A stretch of 64,000 nt of DNA, taken from positions 186,001 to 250,000 of the forward strand of contig NZ_QPMM01000004.1 in NCBI RefSeq assembly GCF_003419895.1, read 5' to 3'. Positions 26,142 to 36,500 of the stretch are shown piece by piece (the first letter of the stretch is position 1; every line of letters starts with the position of its first letter). Position numbers and translations under genes: made by a program. Source of the stretch: Chitinophaga silvatica (lineage in GTDB: Bacteria; Bacteroidota; Bacteroidia; Chitinophagales; Chitinophagaceae). The notes beneath the pieces were generated by a model. It searched no databases and was not told where the DNA came from. It saw nothing but the letters and a program-made list of their open reading frames with translations.

Positions 26142-27244
26142 AACCATCCTCTTTTTCTGAATATAAAGATCATAAGGATCAATAGTAAACCCATACCGCC
26201 AAGGGTATAGTAATAGCCATATTTCTTTTCTAATTCAGGCATGAAGTGGAAATTCATACCATAAATTCCTGCAACCAGCGTTGGAGGAGCCATTAAAGTG
26301 GTAACAACAGCCAAAACCTTCATGATTTCATTCATTTTAAGGTTGAGCTGGGTATGATACATTTCCTGTAAGTTGAGCACCATATCGCGATAGTTGTCGG
26401 CCAGGTCATTACATTGAATAATATGGTCATATACATCCTTATAATATTTGGTGACCTGATCTTCCAGCAAATCACTTTCACTTTTTAAGAAGCCATTCAC
26501 TAATTCCCGTACAGGTGAAATGGCTCTCTTAAATAAGAAAACCTGGCGACGGAGATAGTTTATCCTGGCTAATGTTCTGGTGTTAGGCTGATGTTGAACG
26601 AGGTCTTCCATCATTTCAATCCTTTCTCCCAGTTTATCCATTACAATGAAGTAGTTATCAACAATAACATCCAGAAGCGAATAACATAAATAATCGGCGC
26701 CTCCGTTTCTTATTCTGGATCCTTTTAATGAAAGTTTGGTTCGTACGGGGTCAAATACATCGCGGGTTGGATCTTCCTGGAAAGAAATCACGAAGTTTTT
26801 CCCCATTACAATGCTTACTTGTTCAAGATCTACAGAACTGGATTCTTTATTGAAATAAATCATCGGTAGTAAACAAAATAATCTATCATTAATTTCATCC
26901 ATTTTCGCACGTTGCCCATTGCTTAAAATATCTTCCTCAATAAGTGGATGGATTAAAAACTGTTGACAAACAGCGTGTACTTCTTCCTTTCGGAGACCAT
27001 CAATGTTTATCCACGTTAGAGTGGGTGATTCCAGGTATTTAAACGTTTCTTCAACTTTGTTTAAAACTATTTGTGAGCAAGAATCAGCGCTGTAATCGAA
27101 AACTGTAATCAGAATTTCTGAGGCAGGCTTGCGTACTGATGTTCCGGCAGCTGGATTAAAGTTCATAATTCGCTGCTTCTTTAATTTGAATGGGTTTAAA
27201 ACCTGCACAACATCAGTAATTGGTAATTTATTACGCCTGGCCAT
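26138..27244 (-). CDS. corA: magnesium/cobalt transporter CorA
   Basis: A pentameric divalent-cation channel of 368 residues in the inner membrane. A long cytoplasmic alpha/beta and helical domain fills most of the protein. Two membrane segments follow at the C-terminus (about 305-325 and 340-360), with the selectivity signature YGMNF at the end of the first. The last residues are basic (FRKRGWF), as in the family. The ATG at 27244 starts MARRNKLPITDV. It is a single gene on the minus strand, converging with DUF2480. Confidence 0.95.
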   Translation of the reverse strand: MARRNKLPITDVVQVLNPFKLKKQRIMNFNPAAGTSVRKPASEILITVFDYSADSCSQIVLNKVEETFKYLESPTLTWINIDGLRKEEVHAVCQQFLIHPLIEEDILSNGQRAKMDEINDRLFCLLPMIYFNKESSSVDLEQVSIVMGKNFVISFQEDPTRDVFDPVRTKLSLKGSRIRNGGADYLCYSLLDVIVDNYFIVMDKLGERIEMMEDLVQHQPNTRTLARINYLRRQVFLFKRAISPVRELVNGFLKSESDLLEDQVTKYYKDVYDHIIQCNDLADNYRDMVLNLQEMYHTQLNLKMNEIMKVLAVVTTLMAPPTLVAGIYGMNFHFMPELEKKYGYYYTLGGMGLLLILMIFIFRKRGWF

Positions 27245-27375
27245 CTTAATTCCAAAGATTTTAGCATGAATTTAAAGTAAAAAATTTCAACAGACCCCGT
27301 GATTTTTAAAGGAGAAATTGGGGAAAATGCAGAAAATAAATGCGCCACCTTTGTCCTATAGGGTATGTGGACAAA

Positions 27376-27410
27376 TAAATTTATTAAAAACCCGGATAAC
27401 AATCCGGGTT
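27376..27410 (-). terminator. terminator of the DUF3472 gene
   Basis: 9-bp perfect stem AACCCGGAT / ATCCGGGTT with an AACA loop, 5 bases past the stop. The minus strand continues TTTTTAATAAATTT. Confidence 0.92.
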
Positions 27411-27414
27411 AATA

Positions 27415-28665
27415 TTAAAATTTCGGAAGGTCAATAGTTGGGATAATGCCATTAGCGGGGCGTTCAAAAATATCCCCATACTTTGCGTTGGCTGGTTTAA
27501 ATCCACCATTCCATAAGTAGAACCATCCATTTTCACTTCCACCGCCAAAATCAATACGATCTTTTGCTCTTGCAGTGGCATCAATTGAAAACTTAGCTTT
27601 AGTAAGTTCTATCCATTCTCCTTTATCGGTTTTAATCCAATGATTTCCGAAGTAACCTTTTCTCCCCCATTGACCGTTTTCAAAATTGAAATTTTCAAGG
27701 AAAGAATAAAGCCCTTTCATATATACCCCATCTTTAGGAGCCCTGAAACTTGCTATTAGTTTCCATTCCTTATGCTCGGGAACATAAAAGTAGGCTGTAT
27801 AAGTTGTGGTATTACCAGTAGGCACGCTATGCAAAAGAAAACGATAGGTTTCATTAGCCTTCCAGTTGTAAATCCAGTGGCTATGGCCTCCTGTGCCTTC
27901 TCCCCCAAACCCACTTGCATAAACACTATCTCCCTTTGCAAGAAGTACAACCTGATCTTCATACTTTACTTTGCTTCTTTCTTCAGGTTCCCCTCCTGAA
28001 TCCCAAACACTAAAGATTATACGACGCTCAGTAGGAGAATTTACCTGCATTCCGAAATAACCTCTGTGAAAGCCACAGGACATGAAATATGAATCGAGTT
28101 TATCTTCTCCCTCAGGAACTTTTATTTCGCCATAAAACCACTCAACTTCCTTGTTTTCGGGAGTCGGATAACTTAAGTGTACAGAAGCCGATCTGCGCCA
28201 TGGCTTTGGGTTATATTGAATGTTCCTGGTTATATCGCCAGTTAATGAAACCCCTTTTATATTGGCGTAAGTTGCTCCCCTTTTACTTAATCCCTTAATA
28301 GAAATACAATAAAAGCCAGGTTGACCTAATTCAGTTTTCATTACAGGAAGAGATTTGAAATTAGTATTGGAAGGAATGCTAACTTCTTTTTGAGAACCAT
28401 TTACAGAAACAGATAATTTACTTTCAGTGGTGGCGTTGGCAATAAGAGAAATATCGATACTTCCCTCACGAGCTGCATAAAAGTAAAAATTAACTATTCC
28501 TCTATTATCGGTCCAGTTACGAACACCATTTTTTTCATCTACTACAGCATATTTTTCGGATGGTTCTACATATGCAGTATATCCCGGTAGGGTGATAGAT
28601 GGTGCCTGTGCATAGGAGGCAATAGCCACGAGAAGCGCGGTGGCAGTTGAGAGTAATTTTTTCAT
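27415..28665 (-). CDS. secreted DUF5077/DUF3472 domain protein
   Basis: A secreted protein of 416 residues from ATG 28665, which gives a clean signal peptide MKKLLSTATALLVAIASYAQ; longer readings from upstream lack one. The first third (GYTAYVEPSEKYAVVDEKNG ... RGIVNFYFYA) looks like DUF5077, a beta-sandwich carbohydrate-binding-like module. The remainder matches DUF3472 (ASVHLSYPTPENKEVEWFYGEIKVPEG, YFMSCGFHRGYFGMQVNSPTERRIIFSVWD). The domains often occur in polysaccharide-related loci; a sugar-binding or hydrolytic role is plausible but unproven. A terminator follows directly. Confidence 0.88.
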   Translation of the reverse strand: MKKLLSTATALLVAIASYAQAPSITLPGYTAYVEPSEKYAVVDEKNGVRNWTDNRGIVNFYFYAAREGSIDISLIANATTESKLSVSVNGSQKEVSIPSNTNFKSLPVMKTELGQPGFYCISIKGLSKRGATYANIKGVSLTGDITRNIQYNPKPWRRSASVHLSYPTPENKEVEWFYGEIKVPEGEDKLDSYFMSCGFHRGYFGMQVNSPTERRIIFSVWDSGGEPEERSKVKYEDQVVLLAKGDSVYASGFGGEGTGGHSHWIYNWKANETYRFLLHSVPTGNTTTYTAYFYVPEHKEWKLIASFRAPKDGVYMKGLYSFLENFNFENGQWGRKGYFGNHWIKTDKGEWIELTKAKFSIDATARAKDRIDFGGGSENGWFYLWNGGFKPANAKYGDIFERPANGIIPTIDLPKF

Positions 28666-28885
28666 GATCATTGTTCTAAATGTGCAATGAACAAATAAAG
28701 TAGCAACTGTTAGTAAAAGCAAGTAATCATGAACAAAAATTACAAACCAATGAGAAACTTCTTTACCCGCATTCTGTAAGAAATAATAATAGGAGGATCT
28801 GAAGGAACTTATTCTTCTCTCTGCGTTAATAAAGAAGGCATACTACAGATAGGCTAAAATAGAATGCAATTCCCGTTTCAGCTAA

Positions 28886-29269
28886 CTACTTTTTCTTCTT
28901 CTTATACTTAATCTCAACGTTTGCAACTCCCGTATTTAACATGCCAATTCGCTGTGCCGCTTTAGACGACAGGTCGATAATGCGGCCGGCTACAAACGGG
29001 CCACGGTCATTAACAATAACTCTGACACTTTTTCCATTGGCAACATTGATGACAGTAACTTTAGTTCCAAAAGGTAAAGACTTGTGAGCTGCTGTTAATC
29101 TACGTTGACGGAATATTTCGCCACTGGCTGTTTTTTTTCCATCAAAACTATTGGCATAATAAGAAGCTTTACCTGTTTCCGTAATCTTGCGGCTACAGGA
29201 AGAGAAAGCAATGAGAATCAGAAGCATAGCTCCTAATGAGCGTAAAAAGGGAGACGGGATAGTAATCAT
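28886..29269 (-). CDS. rlpA: RlpA-like septal ring lytic transglycosylase / expansin-like lipoprotein
   Basis: A small double-psi beta-barrel protein of 127 residues from ATG 29269 (a TTG 12 codons upstream is also open). Its N-terminus is a lipoprotein-type signal with IAFSSC, then GKASYYANSFDGKKTASGEIF, LPFGTKVTVINV, VNDRGPFVAGRIIDLS and a lysine-rich tail. RlpA family proteins bind or cleave denuded glycan strands in peptidoglycan. Here only the barrel is present; the C-terminal SPOR domain of enterobacterial RlpA is missing, which is common outside that group. The enzymatic activity is not certain. Confidence 0.88.
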   Translation of the reverse strand: MITIPSPFLRSLGAMLLILIAFSSCSRKITETGKASYYANSFDGKKTASGEIFRQRRLTAAHKSLPFGTKVTVINVANGKSVRVIVNDRGPFVAGRIIDLSSKAAQRIGMLNTGVANVEIKYKKKKK

Positions 29270-29381
29270 ATAAGCTAATAATTGCCTGTTATAAAAGTAA
29301 GGCAATTTTCATGAGGAATATTAAAATATAGGGATGAACCAATGTTTTGTTCACGCTGTTAGTACATAAAACAAAAGGATT

Positions 29382-31121
29382 ATGGCAAAATTAGTTGCAG
29401 ATCAAATAGTTGATATGTTGGTAGAAGCGGGTATTAAACGGTTATATGCAGTTACCGGAGATAGTTTGAATCATCTTAATGATGCCATTAGAAGAGATGG
29501 AAGAATAGAGTGGATTCATGTAAGGCATGAAGAAACAGGTGCTTACGCCGCCGGGGCAGAAGCTCAGCTCAATGGACTGGCGTGTTGTGCTGGCAGCAGT
29601 GGGCCAGGCCATGTGCATTTGATAAACGGTTTGTATGATGCCCATCGTTCCGGGGCCTCCGTAATAGCCATTGCCTCAACTTGTGCTACCATTGAATTCG
29701 GAAGTGATTATTTTCAGGAAACGAATACTATTAAGTTGTTTGCAGATTGCAGCTGTTATAATCAAATAGCTACAACCTCCGAGCAGGTACCAAGAATGTT
29801 GCAGGCAGCTATACAACATGCAATACATAAACATGGCGTAGCAGTATTAGGTTTGCCTGGTGATATAGCATCTGATGATGCCAGGAATATTACTACATCA
29901 ACAAAAGTATATAAACCCAATCCCATTATCCGACCTTCAGATGAGGAAATTATAGAGCTGGCAGCTTTGCTGAACAAGGAAAACAATATTGCAATTTATT
30001 GCGGAATCGGAGCTGTAAAAGCTCATGATGAGATAGTGGAATTAGGTCGATTATTAAATGCTCCTATCTCCTATTCTTTCAGGGCTAAAATGGGTATTCA
30101 GCACGATAATCCATATGAGGTTGGGATGACGGGCCTGCTAGGGCTTGCATCCGCATACCGCAGTATGCATGATGCAGATGTTTTACTTTTACTAGGAACA
30201 GATTTCCCCTATACTCCGTTCTTTCCGGAGAAGAATAAAATCGTTCAGATTGATATTCAGCCGGAACGACTTGGTAGAAGAGCCAATCTGGATATGGGAT
30301 TATGTGGCGATATAAAAGATTCCCTTTCAGCATTGATACCTCATCTTAAAGAGAAAAAAAGCCGTGATTTTCTGGATGCGATGCAGACCTTTTACAAAGA
30401 GGTTAACCAGCGAATGCAAACATATGTGGAAGACAGAGGAAAAGAAGATGCAATTAGCCCGGAATTTGTGGCAGCGACACTTAATAAGCTTGCATCTTCC
30501 GACGCTATATTTACTGTTGATACCGGAATGACGAATGTTTGGACCGCCCGCTATATAGAAGGAACCGGACAAAGAATGTTATTGGGCTCTTTTAATCACG
30601 GGTCTATGGCCAATGCTATGCCACAAGCCATAGGAGCTGCACTTGCACAACCTGGCAGAGAGGTATATGCATTGTGTGGAGATGGTGGATTATCTATGCT
30701 CTTAGGTGATTTAATAACAATTGTTCAGTATCATTTACCGGTTAAGGTAATAGTATTTAATAACCGTTCACTCGGAATGGTAAAACTTGAAATGGAAGTA
30801 GCCGGATTACCCGACTGGCAGACCAGTATGTTAAACCCCGACTTTGCTGCTGTTGCTGAAGCCATGGGATTTAAAGGGTTTACAGTGCGTTCGCCAAATG
30901 ATCTGGAGAGTACATTAACACTGGCAATTCACACACCGGGGCCAGTACTCATCAATATTTTTACGGATCCGGCATCTTTGGCAATGCCTCCTAAAATTGA
31001 GTTTTCTCAATTGAAAGGGTTTGCCCTTTGGATGAGCAAACTTATGCTGGGCGGACGTTATGAGGAAGTATTGGAAGCAATTAAATCAAATTACAAACAC
31101 ATAAAAGACATCAATATATAA
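29382..31121 (+). CDS. poxB: thiamine-diphosphate enzyme, probable pyruvate dehydrogenase (quinone)
   Basis: A ThDP-dependent flavoenzyme of 579 residues resembling PoxB, which oxidises pyruvate to acetate and CO2 and passes electrons to quinone. An N-terminal Pyr domain holds YAVTGDSLNHLNDAIRR with the catalytic glutamate in HVRHEETGAYAAGAEAQL. A central FAD-binding domain follows. The C-terminal domain carries the ThDP motif CGDGGLSMLLGD ... FNNRSLGMVKLE. The C-terminus (SKLMLGGRYEEVLEAIKSNY) resembles the membrane-activating tail of PoxB. Its stop abuts the convergent tamL stop. An acetolactate-synthase-like role is the alternative. Confidence 0.88.
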   Translation: MAKLVADQIVDMLVEAGIKRLYAVTGDSLNHLNDAIRRDGRIEWIHVRHEETGAYAAGAEAQLNGLACCAGSSGPGHVHLINGLYDAHRSGASVIAIASTCATIEFGSDYFQETNTIKLFADCSCYNQIATTSEQVPRMLQAAIQHAIHKHGVAVLGLPGDIASDDARNITTSTKVYKPNPIIRPSDEEIIELAALLNKENNIAIYCGIGAVKAHDEIVELGRLLNAPISYSFRAKMGIQHDNPYEVGMTGLLGLASAYRSMHDADVLLLLGTDFPYTPFFPEKNKIVQIDIQPERLGRRANLDMGLCGDIKDSLSALIPHLKEKKSRDFLDAMQTFYKEVNQRMQTYVEDRGKEDAISPEFVAATLNKLASSDAIFTVDTGMTNVWTARYIEGTGQRMLLGSFNHGSMANAMPQAIGAALAQPGREVYALCGDGGLSMLLGDLITIVQYHLPVKVIVFNNRSLGMVKLEMEVAGLPDWQTSMLNPDFAAVAEAMGFKGFTVRSPNDLESTLTLAIHTPGPVLINIFTDPASLAMPPKIEFSQLKGFALWMSKLMLGGRYEEVLEAIKSNYKHIKDINI

Positions 31122-33578
31122 TTAGAAAGGATAACCAATGGCAATATTCAATACCAGATTCTTTTTTCGCCAATCAGGATCACCAAAGTCTATTTTGTCA
31201 AATACCCAACGCTGACCTTCCGGGAGATATGGAATTCTGAATGGTGTGGCCAAATCGAGACGCACTACCACAATAGATGCATCGATACGCAGACCAATTC
31301 CGCCCCCTACAGCTATTTCCCTATAGAAAGTATTAAAGGTGAATTTACTTCCTGGCTTATCAGGAACATCTTTTTGTAACCATATATTTCCTGCATCTAC
31401 AAAAGCTGCAAAATTAAATACACTGGCAATATGTATTCTTAGTTCCGTATTAAGTTCCAGTTTGATATCACCAGCCTCATTAGCCAATAGAGAAGAAGTA
31501 TCTGCAGCATAGTTGTGATAAGATCCCGGGCCAAGTGTTCTTGCTCTGAATGCCCTGATGCTACTACTACCACCAGTAAAGAACTGTTTTACAAAAGGAA
31601 GGGTTTGGGAATTGCCATATGGCAAACCATAACCAATCAGTAATCGGTTTACCCATTGTTTGCCTCTTCCAATTTTCCAGTAATGGCGGCCTTCCAGGGT
31701 TAGTCTTTCATATTGGGCAAAAGAGTTGCCTAATATGGTTTTCTGACCGGTATCATTTCTTGGAATAATTAAGCCTGCAAGGTTTCCAGAGATATCGATA
31801 TTTCCACTCAGAAAGAAACTATGTATCCTATTAGGATTCAGGGTATTGTATGTAATAGTGTAATTGCTGCCCAGAATGAATTGCTTTTCAATAGCAGCTC
31901 TTTGACTGGGATCATTTGCCAAAATACTATCGTAGGCAGTAGTTGTTTTAGTTGGCAGTACATAGGTTACAGCTATTGGAGCAAGATTATGGCTCAGGTG
32001 TTGATTCTTCTGCCATAGATATTGAAGCTGTAGCGTATATGCGTTTAAGTTATACATATCAGATCTGCTATATAACTCATATCCGGCGCTTATTCTTGTT
32101 TTAGGAACATAAGGAGCGCGTATGTTTAACCCTCTGAAGGGCGTTAAAAATCTCGGAACGGTTACCGCTACTGAAGCCCCTAACGAATAGGAGTTGGAAC
32201 CACCAGCATTACCACCCGTCTGCCATTCCATACCTCCCTGTAAGCCGATCTCCAGTAATGACGCAATATGCAGCCAGTTACGGTTTTTAGCGGTTAAACT
32301 TACCTGAGATCCAACAAAACCATTGGACTTAGAAGTACCTCTAAGCTCTGTTTGCAGTGATCTTCGTTTATATGGAGTCAGGTAGAACTTTGCATCTAAC
32401 CACCCACTATCTAAAGACCATCGATTATTGACCAATGCTCTGTAATTAGATCTGTCTGTTGTATCTCTGACAATAGTAGTATCGCTTAAACGGCGTATTG
32501 ATGTATCCCGTACAATTTGATTTGGATTTCCACCCAATATATTGTGTATGCTGGTATCTCTTACCGGTTGGAACTGACCTTTTACAAATTTGAATACTCC
32601 CAGATTAATTAATCTTTGAAGGGTAATATTATGAGAGCTTAGCCTGTACAAACTATCAGGACGTAAGAATACAGATTTGTCGAAAGTAGAAGCCTTAAAC
32701 CGGTGAACCGAATCCACAATATAAATTCCTTTATACTTCATTGGTGTACCAAGCGTTGAGGTAGAATCATTATCTAATGAATAATCAGGGAACAGAACAA
32801 TATCACGCATTTTGTATGGCCTCAATGCTAAGGCTGGAGTGTTATCCTTTATTTTTACATATAGATCTATTTTCCCGTCATTCGTGCTATCTGCTTGAAC
32901 TAATAAATAATCTGGTGTGAAATAATAGTACCCTTGTTCTTTTAAAATAGCGTGTATGCGATCACGTTCGGCCTTAATAGAATCCAATGAATACGGAGCT
33001 CCAACAATCAGAGAGCTCGTCTCTTTTGTTTTAGTGATAGTTTTCCCAATCCAGCTGGTATCCGTTAAAAATGTAACACTTTTAATAGTGTATCTGTGGT
33101 TGGGAATAACAGTATAGTTTATGCTTGCTTTTTTCTTGCCGGAATATTTAATTTCAGAAGTAACATCAGATTGGAAGAACCCATTATCAACCAAATATCC
33201 TGTTAATATTTCTGATGTATAATTGGGCTTGGCTGTACTTAGTAATACAGGAGGTTCCCCCCATTTTTTTCGCAGTAAATAATTCAGGCCTTTTCCTTTA
33301 GGTTCATTCCCCAGATTATAAAGCCACAATTTGATTGGCATTCCAAGAAATTTTCTATTGGGATTAGGTCTGATTCTTTTATTTAATCCGGATTGCAGGT
33401 CGGAATAATCTTTCGGCTTCTTCTTCGTAACGGTATCATTAGTCCATATTATTTTGCTGCCGGTATACAACCTGTCGCCACTTGGAACAGTACGAGTAGT
33501 ACTGCATCCGGTGATAAACAGGAATACAATGCAGAACAGTATATTTTGAACAGATGTTACGTTACTTAATAATCGCAT
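31122..33578 (-). CDS. tamL: TamL, BamA/TamA-like outer-membrane lipoprotein
   Basis: An Omp85-family protein of 818 residues. The start MRLLSNVTSVQNILFCIVFLFITGC carries a lipoprotein signal with the acylated cysteine in ITGCSTTR. POTRA-like repeats fill about residues 90-400 (TYKIKSVTF-type strands, e.g. YTIKSVTFLTDTSWIG). The 16-strand barrel occupies the C-terminal half, including FFTGGSSSIRAFRARTLGPG, the conserved barrel motif near residue 665, and ends in LNIAIGYPF. Lipid-anchored TamA homologues called TamL occur in Bacteroidota beside tamB. It overlaps the tamB 3' end by 17 bases, so the pair is an operon for outer-membrane assembly or lipid transport. Confidence 0.92.
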   Translation of the reverse strand: MRLLSNVTSVQNILFCIVFLFITGCSTTRTVPSGDRLYTGSKIIWTNDTVTKKKPKDYSDLQSGLNKRIRPNPNRKFLGMPIKLWLYNLGNEPKGKGLNYLLRKKWGEPPVLLSTAKPNYTSEILTGYLVDNGFFQSDVTSEIKYSGKKKASINYTVIPNHRYTIKSVTFLTDTSWIGKTITKTKETSSLIVGAPYSLDSIKAERDRIHAILKEQGYYYFTPDYLLVQADSTNDGKIDLYVKIKDNTPALALRPYKMRDIVLFPDYSLDNDSTSTLGTPMKYKGIYIVDSVHRFKASTFDKSVFLRPDSLYRLSSHNITLQRLINLGVFKFVKGQFQPVRDTSIHNILGGNPNQIVRDTSIRRLSDTTIVRDTTDRSNYRALVNNRWSLDSGWLDAKFYLTPYKRRSLQTELRGTSKSNGFVGSQVSLTAKNRNWLHIASLLEIGLQGGMEWQTGGNAGGSNSYSLGASVAVTVPRFLTPFRGLNIRAPYVPKTRISAGYELYSRSDMYNLNAYTLQLQYLWQKNQHLSHNLAPIAVTYVLPTKTTTAYDSILANDPSQRAAIEKQFILGSNYTITYNTLNPNRIHSFFLSGNIDISGNLAGLIIPRNDTGQKTILGNSFAQYERLTLEGRHYWKIGRGKQWVNRLLIGYGLPYGNSQTLPFVKQFFTGGSSSIRAFRARTLGPGSYHNYAADTSSLLANEAGDIKLELNTELRIHIASVFNFAAFVDAGNIWLQKDVPDKPGSKFTFNTFYREIAVGGGIGLRIDASIVVVRLDLATPFRIPYLPEGQRWVFDKIDFGDPDWRKKNLVLNIAIGYPF

Positions 33579-36500
33579 CAGTGGTTGCCGGATTTTTATC
33601 GTCGTTGTTTTTGTTGTTTCGCAACTTTTCTCTTCGGGTTGCGATTTTTGATCTTTGAAATATTTCTCTGAATTCGTCGTAGTCCATCACCAGTGCAAAT
33701 GCAACTCCGGTTTCTACCACCTGGCCATCAATGACAGTAGTACCATCATTACGTTGATAAACTCTTATTCTATATCTACCATCACTAGTCAGCTTATATT
33801 CTATTGATATGTCGCCAATCAGATTGCTGGCATTTTGGGTGTTTCCTGTAAGCATAATATTTGAACCAACGGAAACGGATAAACGATCATTGAATAGTTT
33901 TTTAGAGGCTCCAACGTTCAGGGTTGTTGTTTCCTGCGCCGAGCCAGTAGAGTAATCTTCCTGGCTCTTCAGATCAAAATTCAGATCAATACCCTTGATC
34001 AGATTACCTGCCAGATTATTTAATTGCTGTGATAAAATTTTACTCACACTGTTTCTTGCGGCCTGTTCTACTCCACCTCCTGTACTTTCGAGCGTATTGG
34101 TAGGATCATCAGGAATGAATGTATTTAATACCAGTAACCCCATCACCTGTTTATTCAACTCAGATGGCACCTGGTTGATCTGTTTAATACGATTATAAGG
34201 GGTACCGCTCAAAGAGTTTCTGTCTTTTTCTTCCATGTCGAGCTGGAAGCTGATATCAGGTTTCAATATGCTGCCTTTAATCATCAGATATACGAGGAAA
34301 GGCATACGTTGGCGATATGTATTACGCTGTTCTGCGGTCATACTCGATAGTTGATCAGCTACCAGATCGTATGCAGAGGCATTGACAGTATATTTTGCTG
34401 TGATATCAACATCTGCATTTGTCGGATCACCGTTAAAGGTAATAGAGCTACCCTTTTGAATATCGAAGGATCGTTTAATCAGTTGATTGAGCGACATTTC
34501 GTACTTCCCTTCGTTGATTTCATACCTGCCGGTAAGACTTAATTTGCTGCTGGGGTCCAATGTAGCATTAATACTGGCAGTTCCCTGAGCCTGAACATAA
34601 TCGCCATTTTGGGCATCGATAATTATTTTGATAATTGATTCTGGGGTGATATCAAGATTGCCTGATAAATAAATCCCCTGTAAACGCGTGGTGCTGTACT
34701 TAAGACTGTCCTGCCGGGCAAGCAGTGCAGAATCGACCGGGTTCGACATATCCACAAATTCAACTACTCCTTCCCTGGTGGCAAGCCCTGGTTCGTCTTG
34801 CGGTAATGTCATAGTTACTTTTGATTTATCCTTTAGTGTAACTACTGCATCAACGCGTGGTAAGTCCGAAGTTCCTCTGATTTTTATTTTGCTATCAACG
34901 AATGCAGGTCCATATATCCATTGATCCTGAGTTTGCTGTTTACCAAGTACCATAAAGTTATTGGCATTCACATCAAGATTTAAAAAGAATCTGGAGTAAT
35001 CGTTTGTATTAATTCTGCCATTTACAATAAGCTCGTTGTTCAAACTATCTGCAACGACCAGGTTATTAAGCTTAATACCTTTTTCATCTATCAGAATGTT
35101 TTCATCCGGTAAATGGAATGTGGAGCCAATCATATTTACCATACCGGAAGCATTGTTGAAATGCAGGCTTCCATCAACCTTCGGGTCAGAAGGAGTGCCG
35201 GTGATAGTAAATTGTCCGTTGGCCGTACCTGCCATTCTGGAAACGCTTCCCATTGTAAAAGGCTCCAGAGAAGACATACTTAACTTGTTGATATTTAGAT
35301 TTGCGTTGATAGTACTATCGTAAGTTCCATCAAGCTTAATATCATTCAGACTGCCGGAAAGATTGGCTGTAAGGGCATAACTGGTTGGAGTCAGGTTGCT
35401 GACTTTAGCATCGAGCGTACCAAAAGGTTTATTCCTGACAGTAAGATCATCGACCTTTAAATTTGCTAAAATGAGAGGAGAAGCATTCCAGTTGCGCACT
35501 GTTGCATCTGCATTCAGGATACCATTTGCGAGTAAGGTATCGGTAGCAAGAAGTCCGGTTATTGTTGATAAATGAAAATCAGTAATTTTTGCTGCGATAA
35601 CAGGAACAGTACTGCTATCGTGTTGTGTATACAGGTGAATAGATTGAGCGCCCTGATATAACCTGATATTAGCGGTATCAGGCATACCATTATGTAGTCT
35701 GAAAACATTATTATTATCTACACTCCATGCCTCTTTATTCAACAAAATTCCAGGCTTGAGGGAAAGCTCAATTACATTATCGTTCAGGAATGATAGGTAA
35801 CCTCCGAATTTATATTTAGGTTGCCTGTTTACATCAGTAAGTAATGTATTAAATTCTACCTGTCCTGCATTTGCCTTTGCTGCAACATAAGTATAAAACA
35901 GTGGGAAGGTAGGATGATTCAGCTTTGAGATTGCTGTATATGAATTTAGAGTGGTATCTACGATTTTTGCATAGATACGCAGACTATCTATTTGCAGGGA
36001 GTCGTATTCCAGTTTTGTAGCGGCGGCATGTAAGTAAAGTAAACTACTATCACTATTAATTCTTCCTTCCATAGTTAATGGTACATCCATCCGTAATGCA
36101 GGGAAGAGCGGCTGTAATGATTTAGGCCAGATTAATGAAGCTGTCCATGAAACAACCTGGTTGCCAGGAATCTGAATGATATTAGCGGAATCATAAGGCA
36201 ATAAAGGTTTACTGATAATACCTGAATAGGCAGCCCCGATTTTCCTATAATCCATATGCCCGTTTGCGTTAATAGTGCCAACAGGGCTTTTCAGCGAAAT
36301 GTATTGCTGGTCAGTATATTCTGCCAGTAAAGAGGTACTGTCTATTGGGAAAACCTGACCATTTGTAGCAATCTGCCAGTTGGTAAGATATGCACTGCCT
36401 TCTACCCTTTGCGGTTCTATACTTGCAAAGTCTGCGTTAAGATTACCTTTTAATGTTAAAGGTTCGGAATACCAGTTAGTGGCGTAGAGGTCTGCATTGG